Positions 7,429 through 16,568 of a stretch of 64,000 bases of DNA are shown here, in pieces (position 1 is the stretch's first letter; every line of letters begins with the position of its first letter). The translations under genes and the position numbers were made by a program. The notes under the pieces were generated by a model. The model was not told the DNA's origin. It did not search any database and worked only from the letters and a program-made list of their open reading frames with translations. The DNA is from Vreelandella maris (GTDB lineage Bacteria > Pseudomonadota > Gammaproteobacteria > Pseudomonadales > Halomonadaceae): the NCBI RefSeq assembly GCF_013371085.1, contig NZ_JABWCV010000017.1:1-64000 (forward strand), read 5' to 3'.

Positions 7429-9593
7429 AGCTCTCTCCTTTATGGGTTGGTGATACTGTTAGGGCTGGCTGGCGCAACCAAATCGGTAGTGAGGTGAGCC
7501 GGCGCTGGCCGGTGACATGGTTGACGGCTCGCTTGATAGCAGAAGGGTGGCCAACCAGTACGACACGGCGCTTTCCACGAGTGAGGCTTGTATAAAGCCA
7601 CTGTCGCTCAAGCATGTGCCAGTGCGATCGCACTAGAGGAATGACCACGGCCGGGAATTCGGACCCTTGCGCCTTGTGGCCGGTCATTGCATAGGCCAGT
7701 TGCAGCTTGCCGAGCGCGTCACTGGTGAACAGCACTTCTCTATCCTCAAACCGCGCCAGCACGGTTTTGTCTTCAGCGTCTGCCGACACTACATAGCCGA
7801 GATCACCATTAAAGACATCACGGTTGTAGTCATTCTCGGTCTGCACGATCTTGTCTCCTGGCGCCCATTGGCGCCCATTGGCGCCCATGGATCGTCACCG
7901 AGCCCCGATCGCCCGGGACGTGATAGCTTCGAAACGCTTCATTGAGAGCACGGGTTCCGACCGGACCACCGTGCATGGGTGTCAACACCTGCACCTCATA
8001 AAGAGGATCGAAGCCACGCGCCAGCATGTCTTCAGTGGCCACCCGCAATGCCACACGACACATCAGCTCGGGGTCACCGCCTTCCGGCACTTCGACAATC
8101 TCAAAGTCGCTATCTGGCACCGATTGAGGAGTATTGCCCTGGTTGACGGCGTGCGCCTGGACAGTAATTTGCGAGCCTGGCCCCTGTCGCCGGATCTGTT
8201 GAAGACGTGCCACTGGGATAGCACCCGAAGCGATCACATCGCGAAGAATGTTTCCCGGCCCAACCGAGGCCAATTGATCCTGATCACCGATGATGAACAG
8301 TCGTCAGTGGTCAGGCAGCGCCACCACCAGAGCCAGAAACAACGGCACATCGACCATCGATGCTTCATCAATGATCACTACATCCGCTTCGATCGGGTTG
8401 CTAGCATTAAACTCAAAGCCGCTGGCGCCAGCGCCCAGGAGACGATGAATAGTAGACGCCGGCCTCCCGGTTGCCTCCGACATTCGCCGAGAGGCACGGC
8501 CAGTTGGCGCACACAGCGCCAGCTCAAGGCCAGCATCATCCAGTGTCTGCGCCAGCACCTCAGTCACCGTGGTTTTCCCCACCCCCGGCCCACCCGTAAG
8601 CACAGCCACCCCATACGCAAGGCAGGTCTCCAATGCTTGGCGCTGCTCATCACTGAGCACCCGGCCATCCGACAGCTCGCCATCAACACGCACTTGGTTG
8701 CAGCCATTCCAATGCACCGCACGCGTTAGCAACGCGGTGGCGATGGTTCTCTCGGCTTCCACCAGCGAAGGCAGGCCAACTAGCCCGCCCTCAACACTTA
8801 TAAGTTTTTCATGCGCCAGCAGCAGTTCAACAACCGAGGCCATGCGTGCCACGTCGACCCCGAGGAGCTGCGCGCCTTCCGAGGCCAATTCATCCGAGGT
8901 TGCCAGGGTATGCCCCGAGGCTGATCGTGCATCAACGACATGGCGAAGCCCCGCAATGAGTCGATCGCGGTGGGTCAACTCGCAGCCAAGAGATTGAGCC
9001 ATAGTATCGGCTATACGAAACCCTATACCTCGAGTCTTCAATAAGGTGCGGTAGGGGTTGGCGGATACTTTCGCAATGGTCTCCTGGCCCAACTGGCGAA
9101 AGACCGACATTGCACGTGAAGCGCCCAGACCATGCCCCTGCAGGAAGATCAATGCATCACGCGCTTCTTGGTACTCATTCCAGCTCGCCGCTATCCCCAC
9201 TGCCTTCTTCTTACCGATGCCTGACACAGCCCGTAAGGCCTTTTCGTCACCGAGTACGTCGCGCAGCCCATCACCGAAATGGGCGACCAACCGCGCAGCG
9301 AACTTGGGGCCAATGCCGGCCACCTTGCCACTCGCAAGGTATGCACCCAGCGCTTTGGACTCCTGAGGTATTTGCGTGATGAGCCGATCGGCTTTGAACT
9401 GCTTGCCGAACTTAGGATGCGTGCCCCAAGTGCCGCGGGCCTGCACAGACTCCCCCTCGTTGAGCGGCTGACATACAGCCACCAGCGTTACCTCCTGTTC
9501 CTGAGCATCGCGCACAGTCAGGATCTGAAATCTCTCATCACCTACGAAACGAACGGCACTGATCACGCCGATCAATTCCTCAAGGTTGTCCAT
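7409..9593 (-). pseudogene. recD2: RecD2-type helicase, disrupted
   Basis: Repaired, this is a 724-residue RecD2-like 5'-3' DNA helicase, the usual family length. It starts at ATG 9593 (GAGGG upstream). The OB-fold N-terminus and helix-hairpin-helix repeats (GIGPKFAARLVAHFG, GIGKKKAVG, GIGFRIADT) precede Walker A GGPGVGKTT and Walker B VVIIDEASM. Then TGA (8304-8306) replaces one codon between PDH and RLFIIGDQDQ. Later, three copies of a 10-bp unit (7860-7889) instead of two shift the frame inside GRQWAP; the C-terminal domain continues with GHKAQGSEFPAVVIPL and YTSLTRGK. Either lesion alone would inactivate it. Confidence 0.85.
7860..7888. repeat. 10-bp tandem triplication inside recD2
   Basis: The + strand reads GGCGCCCATT three times in tandem. 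Deleting one copy restores I-H-G-R-Q-W-A-P-G-D-K-I-V in the RecD2 frame, so the third copy is the frameshifting event. This is a slippage-type duplication. Confidence 0.85.
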
Positions 9594-9607
9594 GGATCGC
9601 CCTCGCA

Positions 9608-9638
9608 AATAAAAAAAACCCGGCTGGGGAGGCCGGGT
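9608..9638 (-). terminator. Rho-independent terminator upstream of recD2
   Basis: On the minus strand ACCCGGC, a 7-nt loop and GCCGGGT are followed by a run of eight T. It ends transcription coming from the 9.7-kb side just 15 bp before the recD2 start, so recD2 needs readthrough or a promoter overlapping the hairpin. Confidence 0.8.
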
Positions 9639-9659
9639 GAGGTACAGGGAAACAGGCTC

Positions 9660-9761
9660 TTACTGGGGAGCGTGGATTGTCAGCACGCCCGGGCCGCGCC
9701 CGACTTCAAACTCTGGATCTGCTACTGGGGAGCCCTCTGAGTTGAGAGTGAGAGAGAAGCC
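9660..9761 (-). pseudogene. Possible 3' gene remnant before the terminator
   Basis: An open minus-strand stretch ends SPVADPEFEVGRGPGVLTIH then APQ and TAA at 9660-9662, just ahead of the terminator. It has no start codon and is closed upstream by TGA. Position before a terminator and gene-like composition suggest the 3' end of a truncated gene, but it is short. Confidence 0.3.
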
Positions 9762-9786
9762 GGATCAGGGCTAACTCAGAGGGCTC
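9730..9786. repeat. 14-bp perfect inverted repeat
   Basis: GAGCCCTCTGAGTT (9730-9743) and its exact reverse complement (9773-9786) flank a 29-bp purine-rich loop. With no T-run on either side it is not an obvious terminator. It lies in the divergent region between recD2 and topB and could be a regulator or recombinase site. The rest of 9787-10051 holds the presumed topB promoter (a TATACT at 9930-9935 with no good -35). Confidence 0.7.
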
Positions 9787-10051
9787 TCCGGTAGCCCCGT
9801 TACCGAGACGACCAGACGGCTAATGCGCATCCCCGAAGCCGTGTCAGGGGAGAGAGGAGATAGCGGACGCAATCCGCTTAATTCGTTCGGCGATGGGTTG
9901 TTAAGCTGTTTCTGCTTACTATGTGTTACTATACTAGACGACATTTTTTAAGAATACAACACACTTTAGAGATGAAAGACATCGTATTGTCGGTTGCTTC
10001 TGAGCGGTGCTTATTCCGCTTACTTTCCTCTACCGAAGGACGACCTTCAGG

Positions 10052-12406
10052 ATGACATCACGAGCACTCATTCTGTGTGAGAAACACTCCGACCAGGCCG
10101 ACAAAATAGCCCCTGCTTTAGGTCTTACGCGCAGCGGCAACGCCTACACCGGCACCTGGAATGGCATCACACTTACCTTAGTTTGGGCCGCTGGGCATTT
10201 GCTGGCGCCTGTTGAGCCTTCCGAGGTGAGCCCAGAGGCCAATTGGCGCGATCCCCGCAGTCTTCTGCCCCTACCTACCGCCTTTCCTCAGACGCCTACC
10301 GACCGCGGTAAGAAATACCTGGGAAACCTTAAAAAAGAACTCTCTCAAGCAACAGAAGTATGGTTGGCCACCGATCCAGACCGCGAAGGCGAAGCCATCG
10401 GGTACGAGATCCTGCAATACGCTAAGTACCGCGGTTCGGTGAAGCGGATGTGGCTGACCGGCTCTATGGAAGCGGCCGATGTTCAGGCCGCGGCCAAGCG
10501 CCTCAGGAACGCCGGAGAAACCATATCTTTCTGGCGGGCTCAGCAGGCCCGCGCCAACGCGGATGGCTTCTGGCAGTACCTTGTCCGTGCATACACGGCA
10601 ACCGCACGCATGGGCCTTATGGGTAGCGATTTAGCCAAAGGCAAGGGCAAGGCTGGGCTCGTGTCGGCCGGCCGCGTACAGTCCGCCACCCTTGGGCTAG
10701 TTGTTACCCGCGATCGCACAATCGAAGCCTTTATTCCAGTCGATCACTACCAGGCAAAGATTACCCTGGGCGGGGGCGAGCTGACCTATTCTCCAGCCAC
10801 CCCAATAGCTGGCGCCAGCAGCATCCAACTGCAGGATGAAGGCAAGCCAATGTTCCTGGACAGGGCAGCCATGTTGGCCTTCACCAAGCGCTTAGAGACC
10901 GTCGATAACGCCGCCATTCTGGAGGCCGAGACAAAGCAAACAGCCAAACATCCACCGCTGCCATACAGCCTCACAGCGCTTCAGCGAGACATGTCAAAAA
11001 AGTACGGCCTCACGGCCACACAGACGCTGAAAGCAGCCGATTCAATGCGAAGCGATGGTTACCTGACCTACCCCCGAACAGAGCATGGCGAATTGCCCGC
11101 AAGCCTCTATAACCGGACCGATCTGTTGGCCATTTTGGGGGGCGCAGCAAAGGCTGATGACACGCTCATGACGCCAGCTCGGCAAGCTGGACGCCGGCAT
11201 TGCATGGAGGGTGCCGAGGCGCCACGTCCACGCTGTTTTACCGACAAGCCCATGAACCACCACGGGATCATCCCAACGCGCAAGACACCGAACCTGTCAG
11301 AACGCACTGAGGCCGAGCAAAAGGTTTATCTGGCCTGCGCAAAACAATTCATCCAGGCCCTCCTACCAGCCGCTACCGTCGAGTCCCTGAGTGTCCGCGC
11401 CAGCATAGATGTTGAGGACGTGATTGAGCGACAGCCAGCGCTGTTTGCAGGCACCTTCAAACGCATCATTGACCCCGGCTGGATGACTGCTTTCGAGGCC
11501 CACAAAGAGCAGAAAGACCTGCCGCCACTGGTGACCGGCGCTAACACTCCCGTCGAGGCAGTAAGGCTTCATGAGGCACGCACAGAGCCGCCCAAACACT
11601 TCACGCTGCACGACTTACTGAGCGCAATGCTCAATGCAGGCCGGCACGTCGATGGTGAAGATGCAGAAGCACTCCGAAAAGCTGAAGGGATAGGCACTCC
11701 AGCCACTCGGGATACCGTTTTGCAGACATTGTTTGATCGTGAATACATAACCACCAAGCGTAAGGGCAAACAGCTGCTTATTGTCTCCACCCCGCGAGGC
11801 CGCGCATTCATCGATAACACCCCCTCCGAACTCTCCGATGTGCGTGTGACAGCCGCCTGGGAGCGCCAGCTCGATGCGATCCAGAACGCACCCAACGACA
11901 CAGCGGCAAAGCATGCCCGTGACAATTTTATAACCGCTCAACGCGACTTCATCACCACCCGTATCAAAGAGGCAATCGACATCATGGACAATGCACCCGA
12001 GGCTGTTTTGGCAACGGCCAATGGCCCCACAGAGAACATGGTTTCTGCTGCACGAAAGCTAGCTGCAGCTCGCAGTCTCACGCTACCAGAAGGCATCGAA
12101 AAGAGCTTCGAGCTGTGTCGCTCATTTCTGGACGAAGTAATGCAGCAAACACCGCCACCAACTGACAAGATGAAGGCCTTGGCGATGCGCTTAGCGGATG
12201 AGAATGAGGTGACATTGAATGGAGAGCTGACCTCCTTCAGGGAGTGTAAAACATTCATCGACAAGTACATGCAGATCCAGGCACCGACCGCGAGAATGAT
12301 AGCTGCTGCTGAGTCTGCAGCGAAGCGCTACAAAGTAACGCTACCCGAGGCTGCCCGCACCTCAATACAAGAGTGCCGCGTGTTCCTCAACGAGCACCCA
12401 CGCTAG
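10052..12406 (+). CDS. topB: DNA topoisomerase III
   Basis: 784 residues from ATG 10052 (TTCAGG upstream); a 15-codon extension to 10007 is unlikely. It is a type IA topoisomerase that relaxes and decatenates DNA through a 5'-phosphotyrosine. The Toprim metal motif DPDREGEAIG is near residue 108 and the active-site Tyr in GYLTYPRTEH near residue 340. After the core, the C-terminus carries three ~45-residue repeats with A..LA....TLP and C(R/K)(S/T/V)F(L/I), instead of zinc ribbons. Such enzymes are common on conjugative elements and probably help resolve replicating or transferring DNA. Upstream of the start lies a ~150-bp AT-rich intergenic stretch. Confidence 0.95.
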   Translation: MTSRALILCEKHSDQADKIAPALGLTRSGNAYTGTWNGITLTLVWAAGHLLAPVEPSEVSPEANWRDPRSLLPLPTAFPQTPTDRGKKYLGNLKKELSQATEVWLATDPDREGEAIGYEILQYAKYRGSVKRMWLTGSMEAADVQAAAKRLRNAGETISFWRAQQARANADGFWQYLVRAYTATARMGLMGSDLAKGKGKAGLVSAGRVQSATLGLVVTRDRTIEAFIPVDHYQAKITLGGGELTYSPATPIAGASSIQLQDEGKPMFLDRAAMLAFTKRLETVDNAAILEAETKQTAKHPPLPYSLTALQRDMSKKYGLTATQTLKAADSMRSDGYLTYPRTEHGELPASLYNRTDLLAILGGAAKADDTLMTPARQAGRRHCMEGAEAPRPRCFTDKPMNHHGIIPTRKTPNLSERTEAEQKVYLACAKQFIQALLPAATVESLSVRASIDVEDVIERQPALFAGTFKRIIDPGWMTAFEAHKEQKDLPPLVTGANTPVEAVRLHEARTEPPKHFTLHDLLSAMLNAGRHVDGEDAEALRKAEGIGTPATRDTVLQTLFDREYITTKRKGKQLLIVSTPRGRAFIDNTPSELSDVRVTAAWERQLDAIQNAPNDTAAKHARDNFITAQRDFITTRIKEAIDIMDNAPEAVLATANGPTENMVSAARKLAAARSLTLPEGIEKSFELCRSFLDEVMQQTPPPTDKMKALAMRLADENEVTLNGELTSFRECKTFIDKYMQIQAPTARMIAAAESAAKRYKVTLPEAARTSIQECRVFLNEHPR

Positions 12407-12601
12407 CCGCGCCGAGAGGTAGGCCGGGCACCCCTTGGGCGGGGCAAGGGCACAAGTACGATCACATCAAAAGCTACCGAACAAGACAATCCCTCGCCAA
12501 GGAAGGCGTTCAATTTAACACCTGCCAGACGTACCCGCTCACCACCTTTAAAGCACACAGAAAATATCCTTTAAGATTGATAGGAGACGATAGGAACCGT
12601 T

Positions 12602-13138
12602 ATGCATGAAGCCCACCAAGACGACGATGAACTACTGGTTGAAAGCACTAATCAACGTCGCTCACGCCGTACAGTTGATAGAGAGGTACTAGCTCACGAG
12701 GCCGAGCTAATGGTCGGCGCACTGACGGCAGATATAGATGCAATTATGGGGGAGTACACAAGGCAGCTACTGGACATCGTTGAACGCATCAGAGAAGCCC
12801 AACCACGCACCCATGGTGCGGTACTTTTAGATGTTAGTCGGTGTGGTTATGGATGCCTCGGTTGCCCTCACCCGGTATGGCGTAAATGGGTCAACCGACA
12901 ACAGCATAGCCGGCATTCTCCATCAACCTGGCATGCTGTGAGAATACAGCGACCAGGGGTAGCAGCAAGAGCGAAATCTGTACCTCAAGAGGCACGGGAA
13001 CTGATAGCAGAAGCTCTCGTGCTGATCGAACGTAGGGCACGCTTCATCGACCATTTGAAGCGCATCAATAAGGCCATTGGTACTGCACGTCACTATCGAC
13101 CAGAGCTAGGCCAACATGGCGGCAAAGAGGACAGCTAG
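12602..13138 (+). CDS. Hypothetical protein with CGYGCLGC motif
   Basis: 178 residues from ATG 12602 with GGAG upstream. The first third is acidic and helical (HEAELMVGALTADIDAIMGE). The centre has a cysteine cluster CGYGCLGCPHPVWRKW that could hold a metal, and the C-terminal third is a helical QEARELIAEALVLIERRARF. No family recognised. It follows topB by ~195 bp in the same direction. The stretch between them shows no gene. Confidence 0.6.
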   Translation: MHEAHQDDDELLVESTNQRRSRRTVDREVLAHEAELMVGALTADIDAIMGEYTRQLLDIVERIREAQPRTHGAVLLDVSRCGYGCLGCPHPVWRKWVNRQQHSRHSPSTWHAVRIQRPGVAARAKSVPQEARELIAEALVLIERRARFIDHLKRINKAIGTARHYRPELGQHGGKEDS

Positions 13139-13520
13139 ACGCTCTTTTTTTTGCGCACCAACTGATTCCTCTATGGCTGGGAGTGTCACTCTACAAGCCG
13201 TTTTTGAGACGCTGAACTGGCCTCAAGCGGGCTTAGATGTTCACCGTAATGGTGAACGCACCATGATGCATCTCACCCATTATATGTGTACTCGCTATGC
13301 GCGTTACTCCTTCCTACGGAGAGCTATACCCATGGGCAACCACCCTTTGGGTATCCTTGTACGGGGGATGGATGACAGTTACTAAATGACCGCGCTGGTA
13401 GGTATGAGAGGGTGGGGGAGAGGTAATACCCCATACGGGAATCAACCTCCATGAAAGCACCTCCTAATACAATATGTATTCCCTTATATATGAGATCCCA
13501 AGCGCGCCATTGCTGACCAA

Positions 13521-13704
13521 GCTGGCGCCTTCGGTGCGTGAGCAACAACGGTGAAAACGTCCTTGTCGGGGTGTGGGAAGGCCACGCCACCGCGCTCTAT
13601 GCTGGCGCCTTCGATGCGTGAGCAGCAACGGTGAAAACGTCCTTGTCGGGGTGTGGGAAGGCCATGCCACCGCGCTCTATGCTGGCGCCTTCGATGCGTG
13701 AGCA
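13521..13704. repeat. 80-bp direct repeats, 2.3 copies
   Basis: Units start at 13521, 13601 and 13681, each with GCTGGCGCCTTCGRTGCGTG. The first two are full 80-bp copies differing at only a few positions and the third is cut after 24 bp. They contain no convincing gene (the frames across them are repeat shadows). The arrangement recalls iterons or partition sites, but the unit is long for iterons and no Rep gene lies beside it. Confidence 0.85.
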
Positions 13705-13724
13705 TGAGGAGACAATAGCGGGCT

Positions 13725-13992
13725 AGAACGAAGTTGAATCGGGGCGGTTTAAGGAATTAGAAATCGCAAATATTAGGCGTTTCGAGGCTTGCCTCGTGAT
13801 AGGCCGCGAAGCGGCCCATGTGCTTTTCGTGGACAGCAGAAGAAAGATCGCTTGCTCTCCCACAGCAGTCCTGCTTGCTCTAACAAAACGAAGTGACTTG
13901 GGGCGTTTTTCCGGCTTTAACTATAGCAAATCTAGGCGTGTCGTGGCCTGGCTCTTATTCAGCCGCGTAGCGGCTCATGTGCTCTCGTTGAC
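13725..13992. repeat. Diverged ~93-bp repeat pair with conserved hairpin
   Basis: Copy 1 (13741-13833) and copy 2 (13900-13992) share GGGGCG, GCAAAT..TAGGCG and CATGTGCT...CGT.GAC at the same spacing, though interiors differ. Each contains a short hairpin: GGCCGC-GAA-GCGGCC (13802-13816) and AGCCGC-GTA-GCGGCT (13961-13975), where the outer G:C has become A:T on both arms. The homology extends ~16 bp further upstream (AACGAAGT). No gene is visible from 13139 to 14270; an RNA, oriT or oriV role is possible. Confidence 0.65.
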
Positions 13993-14353
13993 TCAACAAA
14001 TAACTGCAACGGTGAACACAACAAGAAAGCACACCAAGCAGCACATAAAACCATTCAAAAAGTTGTAGAAAAACCTTCTAAAATAGATACGCGCTAACAC
14101 AGAATACCGCCTAAAATTAGTCGTTTATATGCAATTCCAGAGATGTTCGTAAACTATCTTTTATTGAGATGGGCGAAGATAGCCGGAGCTACCGCGCCGT
14201 ATAACTCGAACGATTCACGGCCTTATAATCAAATCAGGGTAGTTCGGGGGATGTTCCCTGTCCCTGGCCTAAGGCATGCCTAGTCACCGTGGTTTCAAAG
14301 CTACGCTCACCACTGCCACGGGAACTGCATCATTTTCTTGGAAAGGGAAGACC

Positions 14354-14998
14354 CTATTCCTGACTGGGATATTCCCCCCTGAATTCATCCATGCTCTTGA
14401 GCAGGTCCAGGTAATCTACCCCACCCGTAATAAGGCGGGTCTTTGTAGCGCGTTCATACATCCACACACTCCATAACTTCATATGCGTTGAGGCGCCTTC
14501 AAGGTCCTTGGGCATCATCCCTCCCCACTCTGGATCGTCAGCCATAAACTGGAGTGCCCGATCAATGGCACGATCCAGATCATTTCGGGGCGAGTAAAAG
14601 TCAGACAGATGTACCTGCTCGGCCAGGATCAAAACCGCAAGCACCGGATAGTTCAGAAACTCTGCAAACTTTTCAATCACATCCCGGCCCAGGCTACTGG
14701 CAAGCCTACGTCCAGTTTTCAAGTGGCTTAGAGTGCTCGGCGCAATGCCAAGGTGGTCGGCTAGGTCTGTGGAAGCCAGCCCTTCGCCAACAGCTCTCTC
14801 GAAGATAACCTGAACCAACTTATAGCCAGGCGTTTCGGGCTCGATTTGCAGGTAGTCAGTTCTTGGTCCTTTGGGCTTTCCCCTCTGTCCATCCTTAGGG
14901 CCTGAACCCCCTTTACGGATTCCTGCGTCGATGACCTTCTGTAGGTCTTTATCATTTTTTCCCTGATCCAAGTTTTTCTCCCCATATGACGTCAGCAT
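14354..14998 (-). CDS. XRE-family transcriptional regulator
   Basis: 214 residues. A basic, Gly/Lys-rich N-terminus is followed by a helix-turn-helix (GLASTDLADHLGIAPSTLSH then LKTGRRLASSLGRD) around residues 80-110 and a helical C-terminal domain (EFLNYPVLAVLILAEQV). It faces away from the tra-associated genes that start at 15114 and is the nearest candidate repressor for them. The 115-bp gap to the next gene would hold the shared control region. Confidence 0.7.
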   Translation of the reverse strand: MLTSYGEKNLDQGKNDKDLQKVIDAGIRKGGSGPKDGQRGKPKGPRTDYLQIEPETPGYKLVQVIFERAVGEGLASTDLADHLGIAPSTLSHLKTGRRLASSLGRDVIEKFAEFLNYPVLAVLILAEQVHLSDFYSPRNDLDRAIDRALQFMADDPEWGGMMPKDLEGASTHMKLWSVWMYERATKTRLITGGVDYLDLLKSMDEFRGEYPSQE

Positions 14999-15113
14999 GT
15001 CATCTAGTCAAATAGAACTATACCGGATAACAAATTCTAATACTTATTGCCTATCCAGCGCCGCACGCTCAGCGGCAAGATTGCATCGCTACATCTTAAC
15101 CCAGGAGTAAGCA

Positions 15114-15446
15114 ATGCTCATCGGCCGTATTGAACACGATCCCAAAAAACACTTTCCGCTGCAGTTGCCGGAGTCAACGCTTGGCCGCCTTGAACTGTAC
15201 AAAGAACTTTATCAGCAGACATTCGGCGAGAAAGTTGCAAATAACGATCTCGTGGACCTAATGCTCACGAATGTCATGGATAGAGACCGTGAATTCAAGC
15301 GGTTCTTGAGAGAGGAGGAACGAAAGAAAAAACTGGAAGCAAAACAACAGGAACGAGGCACAGGAACTAGCCCCTCAGCTGGTGAAGCTGAAACCGAATC
15401 TCACGCTGAGGCACAAAGCCATCAGCGTGAGCAGCACCAGGCATAA
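15114..15446 (+). CDS. DUF2274-like small conjugation-associated protein
   Basis: 110 residues from ATG 15114 (AGGAGTAAGCA upstream, a strong ribosome-binding site). The core PLQLPESTLGRLELYKELYQ and ANNDLVDLMLTNVMDRDREF resemble DUF2274-type proteins, which occur in conjugative operons. The C-terminal 40 residues are low-complexity and charged. Probably DNA- or membrane-associated accessory; the family assignment is by eye. Confidence 0.5.
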   Translation: MLIGRIEHDPKKHFPLQLPESTLGRLELYKELYQQTFGEKVANNDLVDLMLTNVMDRDREFKRFLREEERKKKLEAKQQERGTGTSPSAGEAETESHAEAQSHQREQHQA

Positions 15447-15451
15447 GGGTA

Positions 15452-15994
15452 CTAGGTCTCGATATGCTGCGCTTGGATGATCTCACACATCTGTTCTACC
15501 TGGGGAACAACACGTCTCCACTTGGTACGCAGAACACGGTGATTGCCTGTAGCCCAACTGCGCACAGAGGTAACAGCCTCGTCAGCAGCCACGGCTATCT
15601 GGCGTGGGGTCATTACTTCCATCCAGCGCTCTACAGTAGCTTTGATCTCTTTGGAATCGACCCAAGCACCGCCTTCGATAGCGACGTGCTCGGACATTAT
15701 TTCATTAAGAGCATTGAGCACTTTGTCATATCCGACCTTTCGAGGGACCGCTCCCCCTGTCCAGGTATGAATGGATGCCACGGAAATCGAGCATCCAAGT
15801 TTCCCCGTCAGGTGCTCTGCGATCTTGGCCAGAGTCATGCCGTAATCGTCTCGCAGAGTAGCAATATGTCGAGCCAAGTCACTGTCGGTCTTGCTGCGTT
15901 CAGCACGCCCACGGGTTGTCGGAATGCTGATCTTGATTTCGCAGCCATGCCTCTCGAGCGTGTTGATCAGGTCGTTCAGGAGTGCGTCACGCAT
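15452..15994 (-). CDS. Hypothetical HTH protein
   Basis: 180 residues. An HTH-like region (HIATLRDDYGMTLAKIAEHL, then SISVASIHTWTGG) around residues 43-83 and a second one (MTPRQIAVAADEAVTSVRSW) near residue 130 suggest a two-HTH DNA-binding protein. It ends 6 bp from the DUF2274-like gene (convergent). Its start codon overlaps the start of the divergent sigma-like gene by two bases (CATG). Confidence 0.6.
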   Translation of the reverse strand: MRDALLNDLINTLERHGCEIKISIPTTRGRAERSKTDSDLARHIATLRDDYGMTLAKIAEHLTGKLGCSISVASIHTWTGGAVPRKVGYDKVLNALNEIMSEHVAIEGGAWVDSKEIKATVERWMEVMTPRQIAVAADEAVTSVRSWATGNHRVLRTKWRRVVPQVEQMCEIIQAQHIET

Positions 15995-16568
15995 GACTAA
16001 CCTCTATGAATATTTGGCAAGTCACCCGCCTTCTGAAATGCAGCGACTTGTTGGTTGGACGGCAGCCCGTTTGCATATCCCCAGGCAATGGCAGGAGGAC
16101 ATGAAGCAGGAAATATACGTTGCCTGGTTTTCTAAGGAATATGACCCTTCGTATTCCCATGATGCGATCATGAAATATGCTGGTGAGGCGGCTTTCCTCG
16201 CGGTCAGCACATGGCGCCGCCATACCATCCTACCAGTGACCGTTCATAAAGCCGGTCAGGCTGATAGCGAACCCAGGGCTGAGCAGTTTGATCTGATGGC
16301 TGAACAGATCCCTGGTTTCACTGAAGAGTTCAACGACGAAATCGACATTGACCCTGAGGCTTTCGTTGAGACCACTTCGATGGCTTCAGCGCACCTCATC
16401 GACCTACCCAAACGCTCAGCTCGAACTGAGCTGTCTCATGAAAACTTGTTGGCCCTTCACTGCGAAGGCCTTTCGCCCGCTGAGATCGCAGCTGCAGCGA
16501 ACATGACCGAGCGCAGCGTATACCGCAGATTGGAACGCCTTAAACATGGAAACCGTAGTACAGTATAG
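15993..16568 (+). CDS. Sigma-70 region 4-like regulator
   Basis: 191 residues from ATG 15993 (AGGAG 12 bp upstream). The N-terminus (MTNLYEYLASHPPSEMQRLV, DMKQEIYVAWFSKEY) resembles an RNA polymerase sigma region 2 fragment. The C-terminus (ALHCEGLSPAEIAAAANMTE then RSVYRRLERLK) is a region-4-type HTH. It is the first gene of the traW operon and overlaps traW by 23 nt, so it may control transfer. Whether it is a true sigma factor or a regulator cannot be told. Confidence 0.6.
   Translation: MTNLYEYLASHPPSEMQRLVGWTAARLHIPRQWQEDMKQEIYVAWFSKEYDPSYSHDAIMKYAGEAAFLAVSTWRRHTILPVTVHKAGQADSEPRAEQFDLMAEQIPGFTEEFNDEIDIDPEAFVETTSMASAHLIDLPKRSARTELSHENLLALHCEGLSPAEIAAAANMTERSVYRRLERLKHGNRSTV

Noticed and set aside
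13116-13385. 89-codon ORF after the CGYGCLGC gene
   Set aside because: Overlaps the real gene end, has no ribosome-binding site, and the composition is not gene-like.
13521-13704. CRISPR array
   Set aside because: Units are contiguous 80-bp direct copies without variable spacers, and no cas gene is present.
14276-14476. 66-codon plus-strand ORF opposite the XRE regulator
   Set aside because: Overlaps the 3' end of the better supported regulator gene and lacks a ribosome-binding site.
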